Source of the DNA: Anaerobiospirillum thomasii
Lineage (GTDB): Bacteria; Pseudomonadota; Gammaproteobacteria; Enterobacterales; Succinivibrionaceae
DNA: 64,000 bases
Direction: 5' to 3'
Assembly (NCBI RefSeq): GCF_900445255.1
Contig: NZ_UAPU01000007.1
Location: forward strand, 1,008,001-1,072,000
The translations under genes and the position numbers were made by a program. This document shows positions 20,331 to 30,596 of this stretch, piece after piece (positions within the stretch are counted from its first letter, which is position 1; every line of letters begins with the position of its first letter). Below the pieces are notes generated by a model that worked only from the letters and a program-made list of their open reading frames with translations, was not told the origin of the DNA and did no database searches.

Positions 20331-21164
20331 TCAGATCTCTATTACACCCTCATATACTGTGGTTGCAGGACCTGTCATAAGTACAGGGCCACTCTTGCCA
20401 TCCCAGTCAATCTTAAGATCGCCACCTTTAAGGCAGACTGTAACTGGTGATTTGACAATACCCTGGGCAATACCTACCACAGCAGCGGCACAGGCTCCAG
20501 AGCCGCAGGCAAAGGTCTCGCCGCAGCCACGCTCAAACACACGCAGAGCTATTTTGTGATCATCGAGCTTTTCACTAAAGCCCACATTGACGCGCTCTGG
20601 AAATAATCTGTGTGACTCAAGCTCGGGACCTAAGGTCTCAACAGGTGCCTTCTGCACATCATCAACCTGCATGACCATGTGTGGATTACCCATGGACACA
20701 CAGCCAATTTCAATGGCACCTGCCCCTATGGTATCTATTGTATATGATTTGCTGCACTTATCTGCAATAAAAGGTAAAGTCTCAGGCTCAAAGGATGGCC
20801 TTCCCATATTGACTGTTACATTGTTGTCATCAGTGATTTTAAGATGCAGCACGCCTGATATGGTACTTACCTTGATATCCTTTTTATTGATAAGACCCTG
20901 CTCTCTTACAAAACGCGCAAAACAGCGGGCGCCGTTGCCGCACATCTGCACCTCAGAGCCGTCGGCATTAAAGATTCTGTAGTGAAAATCGATCTCTGGA
21001 CTGTATGGAGGCTCTACTAAAAGCAGCTGATCAAAGCCTATACCAAAATGTCTGTCTGAGAGCTTTTTAATAAGCTCGGCACTAAAATAAATTTTCTGTC
21101 TGACGCCGTCCACCACCATAAAATCATTACCAAGACCGTGCATCTTGGTGAATTTAAGCATCAT
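20331..21164 (-). CDS. dapF: Diaminopimelate epimerase
   Basis: Converts LL- to meso-diaminopimelate for lysine and peptidoglycan synthesis. The 277-aa product (E. coli 274) starts [15 protein letters not shown]. The two catalytic cysteines are in [11 protein letters not shown] and [17 protein letters not shown] lies 6 bp before the first ATG. It stands between lysA and xerC, so successive lysine-pathway steps are adjacent. Confidence 0.96.
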   Translation of the reverse strand: MMLKFTKMHGLGNDFMVVDGVRQKIYFSAELIKKLSDRHFGIGFDQLLLVEPPYSPEIDFHYRIFNADGSEVQMCGNGARCFARFVREQGLINKKDIKVSTISGVLHLKITDDNNVTVNMGRPSFEPETLPFIADKCSKSYTIDTIGAGAIEIGCVSMGNPHMVMQVDDVQKAPVETLGPELESHRLFPERVNVGFSEKLDDHKIALRVFERGCGETFACGSGACAAAVVGIAQGIVKSPVTVCLKGGDLKIDWDGKSGPVLMTGPATTVYEGVIEI

Positions 21165-21205
21165 GTTTGACTCCTTAAAAAAATGCCACTAAGTGGCATT
21201 TTTAA

Positions 21206-22447
21206 CTAAATCATTTTTTCATTCATCCACATCTGTTCAATGCTCTGTCTTTCTCTTATAACATGAGCCTTGTCGCCTGCTATCAAAACTTCTTTGATAA
21301 GAGGTCGTGAATTGTAGTTTGAGGACATGGAGGCACCATAGGCACCTGCGCCGCGTACTGTAAGCAGTTCACCCTCTTCTATGCACAGCTTTCTGTCATG
21401 ACCCAGAAAATCATCACTTTCACAGACCGGTCCAACCACATCATAGGTTTTAACATCATCACGTCTCTTGTGCACTTCAATAATATTCATCCATGAATTA
21501 TAAAGAGCAGGACGTATAAGATCGTTCATACCCGCATCAACAATGGCAAAATTCTTGTTCTCGGTAAATTTCTTGTATAAAACCTGAGTGACTAAAATAC
21601 CGGCATTGGCCACCATTGCTCTGCCTGGCTCAACATAGATAGCCACATTGGTATGAGCAAGTTTTGCTGTTACTGCAGATATATACTCATAAGGTGACGG
21701 AGGAGTCTCATCTGAATAGGTCACACCAAGACCGCCGCCTATATCAATATGATCAATGCAGATGCCCTCTTCGGTCAATCTGTTGTACAGATCTAAAATG
21801 CGATCTGTTGCCTCTAAAATTGGAGCGCCTGATGTCATCTGTGAGCCTATGTGGCAGTCAATGCCACTGACCTTTAGATTCTTGTCAGAAGCAATTTTTT
21901 TATAAACCTCAAAGGCTCTGTCAAAGGCAATACCAAACTTGTTGTTCTTAAGGCCGGTTGAAATGCTAGGATGGGTCTTAGCATCCACATTAGGATTGAC
22001 GCGCAGGGCCACCTTTGCAACCTTACCAAGTGAGCCTGCTACCTCTGATATAACATCAACTTCACTTTCTGACTCAATGTTCAGACATAAAATATCCTGC
22101 TCAAGAGCAAAGGCTATTTCAGATCTTGTCTTGCCAACCCCTGAGAAAATAACCTTTTTGGGATCGCCTCCTGCTGCAATGACACGACGCAGCTCTCCTT
22201 CTGACACCACATCAAAACCTGAACCCATCTTAGCCATAAGATTTAAAATAGCCAGATTGGAATTGGCCTTTACTGCATAGCATATAAGATGCTCATGTCC
22301 TGAAAGAGCATCAAAGAAGGCCTTCATATGACGTTCCAATGTAGCCTTTGAGTAGATATACAAAGGCGTGCCAAATTCTTCTGCAAGCTTTGCAACAGAC
22401 ATGTCCTCAGCATACAGTTCATTCTCTTTATAATTAAAAAAATCCAT
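21206..22447 (-). CDS. lysA: Diaminopimelate decarboxylase
   Basis: A PLP enzyme that forms L-lysine from meso-diaminopimelate. The 413-aa product has the PLP lysine in CYAVKANSN. It also carries SGVGKTRSEI, the HIGSQ motif, DIGGGLGV, EPGRAMVANAG and the C-terminal-domain Cys motif VGPVCESDDFLG. It lies 5 bp after lptM and 41 bp before dapF, in one operon. A short AAATGCCACT/AGTGGCATTT hairpin lies in the lysA-dapF gap and may tune downstream expression. Confidence 0.95.
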   Translation of the reverse strand: MDFFNYKENELYAEDMSVAKLAEEFGTPLYIYSKATLERHMKAFFDALSGHEHLICYAVKANSNLAILNLMAKMGSGFDVVSEGELRRVIAAGGDPKKVIFSGVGKTRSEIAFALEQDILCLNIESESEVDVISEVAGSLGKVAKVALRVNPNVDAKTHPSISTGLKNNKFGIAFDRAFEVYKKIASDKNLKVSGIDCHIGSQMTSGAPILEATDRILDLYNRLTEEGICIDHIDIGGGLGVTYSDETPPSPYEYISAVTAKLAHTNVAIYVEPGRAMVANAGILVTQVLYKKFTENKNFAIVDAGMNDLIRPALYNSWMNIIEVHKRRDDVKTYDVVGPVCESDDFLGHDRKLCIEEGELLTVRGAGAYGASMSSNYNSRPLIKEVLIAGDKAHVIRERQSIEQMWMNEKMI

Positions 22448-22452
22448 ATTAT

Positions 22453-22572
22453 CTACTCTGACTGTTGGGTTGACGCAGAATCCTGAGGTAAATACAGATC
22501 TGATTTAATACCGCAGGCGCTGACGCCAAAAACTAACAATAACAAGGCAGTATATTTCAATAATCGTGCCAT
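22453..22572 (-). CDS. lptM: Small lipoprotein LptM (YifL)
   Basis: A 39-aa lipoprotein. A signal segment ends in lipobox GVSAC, lipid-bearing C20, followed by GIKSDLYLP, which matches the CGLKGPLYFP start of mature E. coli LptM/YifL. LptM helps mature the LptD-LptE lipopolysaccharide translocon. The open frame runs upstream to 22650, but AAGGA 8 bp before the ATG at 22572 and the signal peptide fix the start. It is shorter than E. coli LptM (67 aa), lacking the disordered tail. Its place before lysA-dapF is conserved. Confidence 0.85.
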   Translation of the reverse strand: MARLLKYTALLLLVFGVSACGIKSDLYLPQDSASTQQSE

Positions 22573-22712
22573 ACACTTTTCCTTTGCGTAAAATAAAATA
22601 CTTTTATATATAAACTCAAATATTTTATTATCTAACAGTATAATGCACAAATTAAATGCATTTTTCTACAAATAACTTTAAGCAAAACCTTTATTATTAT
22701 AATTTTGCACTA

Positions 22713-25217
22713 TTATGCATCAATGTTAATGGTAAATGGGTGTATATGTTTTAGATCCTGACTTAGAACAAAGTACTGAGGCAGATTGAAATGCATATAA
22801 TCAGTATCCTTGTGATCTTCAGTCTGCTTGATATAAAAACGGTTTATGGCATTTACCAGAACCGATCTTGAACCTACATAGTGCTTGTAGATTTCCACCT
22901 CATTGTGCTCATTAACTATGATAATGCGCCAGGCACGATTGATCTCTGGCACAAAGAAGTACTGCATGATACCCAGAGTTGAAAAGCGCTCTACAATAGG
23001 TGGCACCTGTAAAAAGAACTCAGGGCGCATGGCAAAGTCTGATGTTATATAAACATCAAGATCTTCACCTGAAAAGCCTGCATAGCGTGACACTCTTATG
23101 CCGCGCTCACCGCTGTTTTTGGCAAGATAGGTGTTAATACCCACATCAAAGGAATACCCCTCACCGTCATTGTCCTTATCCTGCAACATAAAGACTCGGC
23201 GAATCAGACTCTCAACATCAAAGCGTATTAAATCTCTGTGCTCTCCTGCATAACAGCAGACCCTGACAATATCTGTAATCTGTCCTGACTTTTTAAAGGC
23301 CGAAATTCTTGAGAGCAGAATTAAAGTGACAATAAGTTTGACCACACCCTCCTCACCAGATGGCAGAGGAATAGAGCGCAGTTCACCCCAGCTGTTGATA
23401 AGTATAAGATCTATAGAGCCTACAAGACAGTTTCTGTTACGTCCATAGCACAAAGAAGAGCCCATATTAAGATCAGGTGACGAGACCCTGGTGGCATAAG
23501 AGGTCTCATCCTGCTCAAAATTTAAAATAACAAGACAGGCTCTTATCTCCCTTGGTCTTTGCAGCTGCAGATCATTGGCTCTGTGTCTGCGGCTCATAAG
23601 ATAGTGCTTTATATCATAGGCAAGGCTTTTTATCTTCTTTGGTGATACGTCACCTGCGTTTCCTGCAACATCAACCTGCGTGTTAGAGGTTAAAAGGCCA
23701 TTGAAACATGACCAGGCAATACACGAGCTTATTTTTTCATGTATATAGGCCACATTGGTCTCAAGCATTGCTACAGAATTGGCCGGAGCTGGAAAGACAT
23801 GCCAGCCTGGTTTGCACAGTGAGCCGCGCGATGGGCACAAAAAGGTTAAATTAGCCTCTTCAAGGGATTTGGTAAAATCAGAGGCCAGTACATTTATCTT
23901 GCCTTCATAGCGGTCGAAGGCCACAAAGAGCTTTCTTGACAGAATGCCGGCATCATCAGAGGTGATGGCGTACTCAATGCCCTGTCTTACGCTGAAACTT
24001 AAAAGTTCACGATAGCTTTTAATAAGAGATCTAAAGAGAATATCATAAAGCTTTTGTACAAAATATATCTTCCAGCTATCAGAGCTTTCTACAAGCTCGG
24101 TGCGCGCATAGCCCCACTGCCACTTGTCTCTGAATGATTTTAAAAGCTCCTTTTTAATGTGCAGCACACGACCTGAGCTGATACCGTTTAAACCCTCATA
24201 GATTTTAAGGTAAAAGCACATGCGCACAAGGAGCAATCGCTGCAGATCGTTTTTACGTATCAGATACTCTGCAACTTTGCGGTACATAAGATAATAAGGG
24301 TCAAGATCAAGTCCAAAACCACAACCTTTGTGCAGATTGTCCTTAAAGACGGTGCATAAAAGTCTGGTGCTTGGAAAGTCAGCAGAATAACTCTCCATCA
24401 GCAGAATCTTGACGGTGGCCTTGAAAGGCGAGTCAATACCCTTGTATAAAAGCCACAGAGCAGAGCCAAAGTATTCAGCAGGCTGCGTAATGGTTACAGG
24501 GCCAAAATCAAACCATTCATCTTTATTAAAGGCGCCTGAATCATAAGCCTTTTGCACAGATGCCGTATAATCTTCTCTTTCCTGATCTGAGGAAATCATA
24601 TACCAAATAAGATATCTGCCTGCCAAATAAATGGCTGAGCGGTAGAATTCATCTAAAAGCAGCAGGTTCTGTGCCGAGCCGCAGTTGTCATTATCAAGGC
24701 AGTCATGAATGCCTCTTGTAAATCTGTCCTCAGGCGTTACAAATAAATTAACATCTACATCAAGAGCCTTAGCCAGGGTTGAGATGAATTTGCACTTTTG
24801 ATTTAAAAGATATAAAGATTCCTCATCAAGACCTGATTTGACACAGACCCAAACATCAAGATCAGAGCGGGCACCCTGTCCTATAGATGAGGTTGAGCCC
24901 ATGGCAAAGAGGCCATAGATACTGCACTTTTGTGTATTGTTCTTAAAAAAGTTCTCATCATGAGTCTGCTCAAGTACATATCTTTGCTGTGATGCGCTTG
25001 GTTTAAAACAGTCTATACCGCATGGCACAGATCCTGGTACATAGCAGGGAATTTTTGGGTGATTAAAGTGCAAAAGACATGGCAGTATGTCCATTATATG
25101 CAACGAGGCGCTGCTTAAAATACGAGAAGCTACAGTAATACGTTCTTTATTGACGCGCATATAATTTTCAAAGCGCTCTTTTAGAACTGTTACTGCCCCA
25201 TCCTCCGCTTTATTCAT
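22713..25217 (-). CDS. cyaA: Class I adenylate cyclase
   Basis: Makes cAMP, the ligand of CRP, at the membrane face of the cytoplasm. The 834-aa product aligns by eye along E. coli CyaA (848 aa). The nucleotidyltransferase motif GSTSSIGQ (107-114) is followed by SDLDVWVC (D119, D121). Other shared blocks are CGSAQNLLLLDEFYR, NCLVGSIDLI and NLPQYFVLSQ near the C terminus. It is divergent from hemX and followed by lptM-lysA-dapF; the cyaY gene found beside cyaA in E. coli is missing. It implies cAMP-CRP catabolite control. Confidence 0.95.
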   Translation of the reverse strand: MNKAEDGAVTVLKERFENYMRVNKERITVASRILSSASLHIMDILPCLLHFNHPKIPCYVPGSVPCGIDCFKPSASQQRYVLEQTHDENFFKNNTQKCSIYGLFAMGSTSSIGQGARSDLDVWVCVKSGLDEESLYLLNQKCKFISTLAKALDVDVNLFVTPEDRFTRGIHDCLDNDNCGSAQNLLLLDEFYRSAIYLAGRYLIWYMISSDQEREDYTASVQKAYDSGAFNKDEWFDFGPVTITQPAEYFGSALWLLYKGIDSPFKATVKILLMESYSADFPSTRLLCTVFKDNLHKGCGFGLDLDPYYLMYRKVAEYLIRKNDLQRLLLVRMCFYLKIYEGLNGISSGRVLHIKKELLKSFRDKWQWGYARTELVESSDSWKIYFVQKLYDILFRSLIKSYRELLSFSVRQGIEYAITSDDAGILSRKLFVAFDRYEGKINVLASDFTKSLEEANLTFLCPSRGSLCKPGWHVFPAPANSVAMLETNVAYIHEKISSCIAWSCFNGLLTSNTQVDVAGNAGDVSPKKIKSLAYDIKHYLMSRRHRANDLQLQRPREIRACLVILNFEQDETSYATRVSSPDLNMGSSLCYGRNRNCLVGSIDLILINSWGELRSIPLPSGEEGVVKLIVTLILLSRISAFKKSGQITDIVRVCCYAGEHRDLIRFDVESLIRRVFMLQDKDNDGEGYSFDVGINTYLAKNSGERGIRVSRYAGFSGEDLDVYITSDFAMRPEFFLQVPPIVERFSTLGIMQYFFVPEINRAWRIIIVNEHNEVEIYKHYVGSRSVLVNAINRFYIKQTEDHKDTDYMHFNLPQYFVLSQDLKHIHPFTINIDA

Positions 25218-25481
25218 AAGAAGGCCCTATCCTGCTTAAACCTACCACCATACAAAATGTAATAATATCATACCTTAGAGAGGTTTATTTCCTGTATTAA
25301 AATGTGGACTCTATTTAGTTTTAACATCATAACAGGCTATATTTTCTTAATTAAATTTGTGACATTGCACGCATTTGCTAAGATATTTCATAGTACATAA
25401 ATTTGATAAGATTTTTTAAATGGTTAAAATGTTAAAATAAATTTTTAAATTTTTATCAAAAAGAATGTTGGGTGTGAGCTG

Positions 25482-26933
25482 ATGGCCAATTCTAAGAATG
25501 CAAAGACACAAGATAAAGCAAAATCTGAGAATATCACTATAGATATTAAAGAGGATTTAAAGAATAAAGAAAATACTGCAGATAGCAATGTGGCAGCTAA
25601 AGTGGACGAGAAAACTCCATCTGTTCAAAAAGATCTTGAGCAGGAAGTTAAATCTCTTGAACAGGCAGCAGAGCAGGCTGTCAAACAGGAGGCCGAGCTC
25701 AGAGCTACCATTCAAGATAGCGCAAACAATACTCAAAAGGATGACACAGATACTGTCAAAGAGCCTGAAAAGATAACTCAGAGTGCAGATGCAGAACCTC
25801 AGGCTCAGCCTGCCGTTGTACAGAGCGTACCTGCAGCCGCACAGTATGAGGTACGTACTGTGGTTAAGGAGAAGAGCTATACAGGCGTCATCTTTGGCTC
25901 CTTAATGCTTATAACTGCAGCCTTTGGCTATCTGTCCTATGATTTTTTCAATAAGATTAACAGCATCAATATGCAGCTGACTGCCACTGATAGCCTGCGC
26001 TCTTCACTTGATGAGGCCAAGGTAACTCTGGTTAACAATATGAAGCAGATTGATGATTTAAAGACTCAGAATTTAAATCTCTCTGCCTTAAATGCCAATC
26101 TCAGCGCTCAGAACAAAGAGCTTGGCAGCAGAGTTGAGGCTTTAACTCTGACACAGCAGCAGAGCCTTGAGGCATCAAAACAAATTATTGCACGTCTTGA
26201 TAAGTATGAAGACAGAGATCCATATGCCTGGCGTATAGCTGAGGCCTACTTTATGAGCAAGCAGGCTTTCAGCAAGGCCATGATCTCATCTGATGTCAAG
26301 AGTGCACTGTGGTTCCTGCGTGAGGCTGACAGTCTTCTTGCCAATATTCAGGACAAAGATATCATCAAACTTAGAAAAGAGATGTCAAAAGACATCATTG
26401 CCCTGTCCAATATCAAGGAAGTTGACAGAGCCGGTATGTCATTTACCCTTAATGCACTGTTTAACAATGTAAACAACCTTGTCATCAAAGGCTTTATGAG
26501 CACCAAGGGCGATGATAAGGCCCAGGAGGTTGCAAAGAGCGGTGATGTGGCTGACTGGAAAACCAATCTTCTGTCATCAGCCAAAGAGTTCTCCTCAAAG
26601 TTTATTGAGGTAAGACGCCGTTCAGGTGAAGAGCTAACTGAATTTCTAAGTCCGCAGCAGGATCAGTTCCTTCGTGAGAATATCAAGACACGCATCACCC
26701 TGGCTCTGTCTAACCTCTCCAATCTGGAGGATCAGTCCTTCAGGGAAAATCTGAACACTGCAAGAAATCTTGTAAATACCTACTTTGAGGCTGAAAGTCA
26801 GGTTACTGTATCTATGCTAGCCGAGCTCGATAAGCTTATTGCAATATCAATCAAACCTGATCTACCAGAGACACTGCAAAGCTATATTCTTTTTGACAAG
26901 ATTTACAACAAAAGACAGGCAAACAGAGGCTAA
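25482..26933 (+). CDS. hemX: HemX-like inner-membrane protein
   Basis: A 483-aa protein of the HemX family (often mislabelled uroporphyrinogen methyltransferase). A charged, Lys/Glu/Gln-rich cytoplasmic region (1-130) is followed by one membrane segment (about 134-156). A periplasmic coiled coil (about 160-235) and a helical domain with the family motif RIAEAYFMSKQAF come next. Position next to divergent cyaA and directly before hemY matches the 3' half of the E. coli hemCDXY operon, but hemC and hemD are absent. Its biochemical role is unclear. Confidence 0.82.
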   Translation: MANSKNAKTQDKAKSENITIDIKEDLKNKENTADSNVAAKVDEKTPSVQKDLEQEVKSLEQAAEQAVKQEAELRATIQDSANNTQKDDTDTVKEPEKITQSADAEPQAQPAVVQSVPAAAQYEVRTVVKEKSYTGVIFGSLMLITAAFGYLSYDFFNKINSINMQLTATDSLRSSLDEAKVTLVNNMKQIDDLKTQNLNLSALNANLSAQNKELGSRVEALTLTQQQSLEASKQIIARLDKYEDRDPYAWRIAEAYFMSKQAFSKAMISSDVKSALWFLREADSLLANIQDKDIIKLRKEMSKDIIALSNIKEVDRAGMSFTLNALFNNVNNLVIKGFMSTKGDDKAQEVAKSGDVADWKTNLLSSAKEFSSKFIEVRRRSGEELTEFLSPQQDQFLRENIKTRITLALSNLSNLEDQSFRENLNTARNLVNTYFEAESQVTVSMLAELDKLIAISIKPDLPETLQSYILFDKIYNKRQANRG

Positions 26934-26936
26934 ACT

Positions 26937-28142
26937 ATGATTAAATTTATAATTTTTGTTTTAGCTTTGATTGCGGCTATAGTCCTAGGTCCGCGTATGG
27001 CTGACTCACAGGGACTGGTGCATATTGCCACATCAGGCTATATCATTGAGACATCAATTACTACAGCTGTAATTTTAATCGTTGCCTCATTTATTGTTCT
27101 TTATATTCTAATCCGCCTGATCCTGGCCTGTCTTAAGATGCCAGGCGGCACTTCACGCTTCTTCCAGCGCTTTTTTGCCAATCGTTCTGCCAACATTCAG
27201 AACGAGGCCTGCATAGCTTTTGAAGAGTGCGAATATGAAAGAGCCTATGCCTTATGTAAAAAGGCTGGCAATGAGAAAAATCTAAGTCACAATACCCTGC
27301 TTATTATGGCCAAGAGTGCCTTTGAGCTTGGCTATTATGACAAAACCACAGCTATTCTTGATAATATCAAAAAGGATAAAAAGCTCACTGCCGCCTGCAC
27401 TATTTTAAGAGCCCGCTTAAATCTTAAAATTGACAATGCAAAGGCTGCCATTGAGGCACTTGATTCTTTAAAGGACAGCTACAGCTCACGTACTGTAACC
27501 TCTCTTTACTACAAGTCATATCTGGTGCTTGAAGATTACGATAAGTTAATCTCCATGATCCCTACCTTATTAAAGCAGGAGATCATAAGCAAGGAAGAGC
27601 AGAACAATATCTACAGACGCTATATTGACAAAAAGCTAAAAGAGGCAACATCACGCGAGGAGCTTGATGCCATTGCCCACAATATACCTCGTCAGCTGCT
27701 CAAGAAGCCTGCCATCATTGGCGCTATCATGAACAGACAGATAGACTTTGGTGATTTAGTCAGTGCCAAGAAGCTGTGTATCGATCTTATCAAGCACAAT
27801 CTTGATGCTGATCTGCTTGAGACCATTGCCACCTGGGAAATTTCAATCCCTGAGGTTTTAAAGGCTCTGCTCAATGTTGAGAGCAAGAACCTTATTGCAA
27901 GTCAGGTCAATGTGCCTCTGCTAAAGGCTATAGGCAATCTTGAGCTTAAAGCAGGTCTTTTAGATGAGGCCAAACAGCATTTTGAAAAGGCCCTGGAGAT
28001 CAGCAAGAGTGCCGATATCTTCTTTAATTTAGGTCAGATCATGTCGCAGATGAAACAGTATGACAAGGCAGCTGAGATGTTTGCGCTTGCCAACAAAGCC
28101 AATGCCTCTGTCAACAGACTGCCTATGATTGAGTCTAAATAA
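26937..28142 (+). CDS. hemY: HemY-like TPR membrane protein
   Basis: A 401-aa protein with two N-terminal membrane segments (about 3-20 and 40-65) and a long helical-repeat region. The last repeats read as TPR units (GLLDEAKQHFEKALEIS; KQYDKAAEMFALANKA). This is the HemY layout of proteobacterial hemXY operons, not protoporphyrinogen oxidase. It starts 3 bp after hemX. E. coli HemY has been linked to tetrapyrrole synthesis and to membrane-complex assembly, but no function can be assigned from sequence here. Confidence 0.82.
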   Translation: MIKFIIFVLALIAAIVLGPRMADSQGLVHIATSGYIIETSITTAVILIVASFIVLYILIRLILACLKMPGGTSRFFQRFFANRSANIQNEACIAFEECEYERAYALCKKAGNEKNLSHNTLLIMAKSAFELGYYDKTTAILDNIKKDKKLTAACTILRARLNLKIDNAKAAIEALDSLKDSYSSRTVTSLYYKSYLVLEDYDKLISMIPTLLKQEIISKEEQNNIYRRYIDKKLKEATSREELDAIAHNIPRQLLKKPAIIGAIMNRQIDFGDLVSAKKLCIDLIKHNLDADLLETIATWEISIPEVLKALLNVESKNLIASQVNVPLLKAIGNLELKAGLLDEAKQHFEKALEISKSADIFFNLGQIMSQMKQYDKAAEMFALANKANASVNRLPMIESK

Positions 28143-28156
28143 GACAGATTAAAAAG

Positions 28157-28197
28157 AAAAAAGCCCGCACAGATGCTTAGCATTGCGGGCTTTTTTA
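28157..28197 (+). terminator. hemY terminator; left copy of 41-bp target duplication
   Basis: GCCCGCA and TGCGGGC arms with flanking A6 and T6 form a strong terminator 15 bp after hemY. The same 41 bp recur at 30597-30637 in the same orientation, directly abutting the other end of the inserted element. Confidence 0.92.
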
Positions 28198-30596
28198 CCT
28201 GCGTTTAGCACTTTGTTTTTAAAGAAAGCCCATACGCATCAGTGTTTGAGTGAATTTTATTTTTTTTCTTCACTCAAACAACACACCCCAATTTTTTCTA
28301 TGCTAGTGCCAGCTGAAGCGAAGCAAGTCTGTCTTGAGAAATGAGATTTTCGGAAGGATGGAGTTTTAGAGCCTTTTTTATATAAAACTCAGAATTAACT
28401 AATTTAAGAGGCTCAAGACCCATAGCTTTTATAATGGTATCTATAGTATCGGCTTCTTTTTTCCTTTGGTTGTTGTAATTGTCAATGGCTGATTTTACAT
28501 CAAGTACGTCATTATCCTGAGCTGATAGCCTTGTAGACTTAGGAGTATAGATATCAGCATTTTCAAAGCAATTTATGTAAAGTGTATCTTCTTTACTAAG
28601 ACACAAAGGCATAACCATAGCCTTGTTGAGATTTGATGTGATCTGATTGATCGTTATATGTACCCCATACTCACTGAGTCTTATCTGCATCAGTCTTAAA
28701 ATCATCAGTGATAACACACAGATAAATACATGAGCAACAGTTCTTTCATAACGCTTGACATAAACAGGTCTGAGCTCAAAGCTATTTTTCATTATTCTAA
28801 AACATTCCTCAATACGCACTAAGGAGTGATAGGCGCCAAGCACTACACAATCACTTATTTCAGCTCCTTTCTCTTTAACACTTTTTGGATCTTCATAAAT
28901 AATCGCGCTATATCCTGCAAGCCTGATTCGGTTTTCGATTACATCCTGATTCAGAGCTACGGCTTTATAAAGCTGCTTGTCTTTTTTATTTTGTGTTACT
29001 TCTTTTTGTGTTTTCACCAGACAGCGCCAGCCAGAGCCGGACGGGTTCCCCATAAGTCTGCCTTCATCAATGGCTTGTTGGGCCTTGATTTTTGCCTCTT
29101 CAATATCATGCAGCTCTTTTTCCCTACGTTTTGGAGAGAATGTATAAACAATATTGCAATTAACCTTTATGGTTTTAACAGTTCCATTTTCAAGCACTAC
29201 CCTTGCGCTTTTTTCCTTTTTACAAACCTTATATTTAAAGCCTCTGTCGATATCGTCTTTAATAAAATTGATCTTGCTGTCAGATGTCAAATCAAAACTC
29301 TTCCAGCCGTTAGGATCCAACATTTGCTCAGTATCTTTTTTCGACTGTCCAGTAATCTTCTGAGCAACAATAAACCCCAATGATTTCTTTAATATCTCCT
29401 CAAGATTGGAGGTAGAGTTAATGCCTCTGTCTGCAACAAAATAACAGTTCTGTACGTTATACTGCTCTTTGAGTCTCTCAATAGTAGGAGCAACCTGTTT
29501 AAATTCAGAGTGATTGCCAGGAAATACAGCAAAATCAATAGGAACACCTCGCTCATCTATTACCAGAGAAACTGAGACAAGGGGTTGACTGAAACGTGCC
29601 TCTTTTGATGGGCCGCGCATTCTTATAAATTCTTCTTCATGATCTTTAATAGCAGTATCCAGCTCTCCTAAAAACTCTTCACTGTCAAGGTACTTCTCAA
29701 TCTGTTCAACACTTGCTCCACTGTCAATAAGCTCATCTTTTTTCTGCTTAATAAACGTGTGTGTAAATTGCTCTCTATCGTCATATGGAGTTTCAAAGTA
29801 GCAGTTGGTGCAGTCGAAAAATATCATATTTGGACCGCCATCTTTGTTACATGGTTCATAGTCTTTTTGTGCATATGATTTCTTTACTGCGTATGGCAAA
29901 AGCTCTCTGTAGAATTTATTGAAATAATCCAATGCTGCGTAGATATTGTCCTGACAGATGCCTTCAATAGGATTATTTAAAACAGTGCTCTGCTCAGTAA
30001 ATGAGTTAATGTAGGATGACGGACTGGTAATTTTTCTGCACACCAGATAGAACAGGATGTCAGAAAGTTTGTAGGAAGTTATTTTAGTAAATTGCTTTTG
30101 TAGATAGTTAAGTTTGTAGTCAAGATTAAGCTGCTTCCATATTGGTCTTATGATGAGATTTGAATAGTGCAGCAGATTAGCTTTATTGAAATTGCTTTGC
30201 TCGAATGAGTTGGCAATATCTGTAATAGATGTCAACGATCTATTGATGTGGTTCTTTTGCTCCTCTCTGCTCTTTTGTGCAGGCTGTGCATATTGAGCTT
30301 CAAGTTTTGAAAGAGTCTCACTGTCGATACTTTCAAGTTTACCGAAACTTTTTATGGTTCTGACCTTACGTTTGCCTGAATCTGGATCTTTATAATTCTC
30401 TACCAGATACAGATAGACCCCACCATTTTTAGTTCTTTTAGTCAGATACATAAGCACCCCCGCCGTTTTATGTTCTTATTATATCATATTTAGGGTATGT
30501 GGGGTGCGTTGTAGATAAAAAAATATAATTTGGCGCAAAAAAAGGCCCATTCGGGCCTGGAGACATTTTTTATATTACTTAAGTGCTAAACGCAGG
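28198..30596 (-). mobile_element. IS1634-family insertion sequence, copy 2, with long target duplication
   Basis: A perfect 16-bp inverted repeat (CCTGCGTTTAGCACTT at 28198-28213; complement at 30581-30596) bounds a 2.4-kb element with one transposase. The flanking 41 bp are duplicated exactly. IS1634 of Mycoplasma mycoides is known for very long, variable target duplications, so this fits the family. Noncoding ends contain a 12-bp hairpin at 28243-28280 and, at the right, a GGCCC/GGGCC hairpin near 30544-30557. Confidence 0.9.
28298..30451 (-). CDS. IS1634-family transposase, copy 2
   Basis: A 717-aa DDE transposase that begins MYLTKRTKNGGVYLYLVENY, the standard IS1634-family N terminus. 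Candidate catalytic residues are in MIFFDCTNCYFET (D), CYFVADRGINS (D) and VRIEECFRIMKNSFELRPVYV (E). A GTG two codons upstream is possible, but the ATG at 30451 has a G-rich ribosome site at 5 bp. No internal stop is present, and the surrounding ends are intact, so it may be active. It is divergent from copies 1 and 3. Confidence 0.9.
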   Translation of the reverse strand: MYLTKRTKNGGVYLYLVENYKDPDSGKRKVRTIKSFGKLESIDSETLSKLEAQYAQPAQKSREEQKNHINRSLTSITDIANSFEQSNFNKANLLHYSNLIIRPIWKQLNLDYKLNYLQKQFTKITSYKLSDILFYLVCRKITSPSSYINSFTEQSTVLNNPIEGICQDNIYAALDYFNKFYRELLPYAVKKSYAQKDYEPCNKDGGPNMIFFDCTNCYFETPYDDREQFTHTFIKQKKDELIDSGASVEQIEKYLDSEEFLGELDTAIKDHEEEFIRMRGPSKEARFSQPLVSVSLVIDERGVPIDFAVFPGNHSEFKQVAPTIERLKEQYNVQNCYFVADRGINSTSNLEEILKKSLGFIVAQKITGQSKKDTEQMLDPNGWKSFDLTSDSKINFIKDDIDRGFKYKVCKKEKSARVVLENGTVKTIKVNCNIVYTFSPKRREKELHDIEEAKIKAQQAIDEGRLMGNPSGSGWRCLVKTQKEVTQNKKDKQLYKAVALNQDVIENRIRLAGYSAIIYEDPKSVKEKGAEISDCVVLGAYHSLVRIEECFRIMKNSFELRPVYVKRYERTVAHVFICVLSLMILRLMQIRLSEYGVHITINQITSNLNKAMVMPLCLSKEDTLYINCFENADIYTPKSTRLSAQDNDVLDVKSAIDNYNNQRKKEADTIDTIIKAMGLEPLKLVNSEFYIKKALKLHPSENLISQDRLASLQLALA

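Noticed and set aside
25360-25400. CRP site in the cyaA/hemX gap (TGTGACATTGCACGCA)
   Set aside because: Only the left half fits the TGTGA-N6-TCACA consensus; the right half matches too poorly.
28278-30512. Alternative ends of IS1634 copy 2 (ACAAC.CACCCCA, imperfect 13 bp)
   Set aside because: These lie inside the perfect 16-bp repeat that directly abuts the 41-bp duplication, so they are probably subterminal sites.
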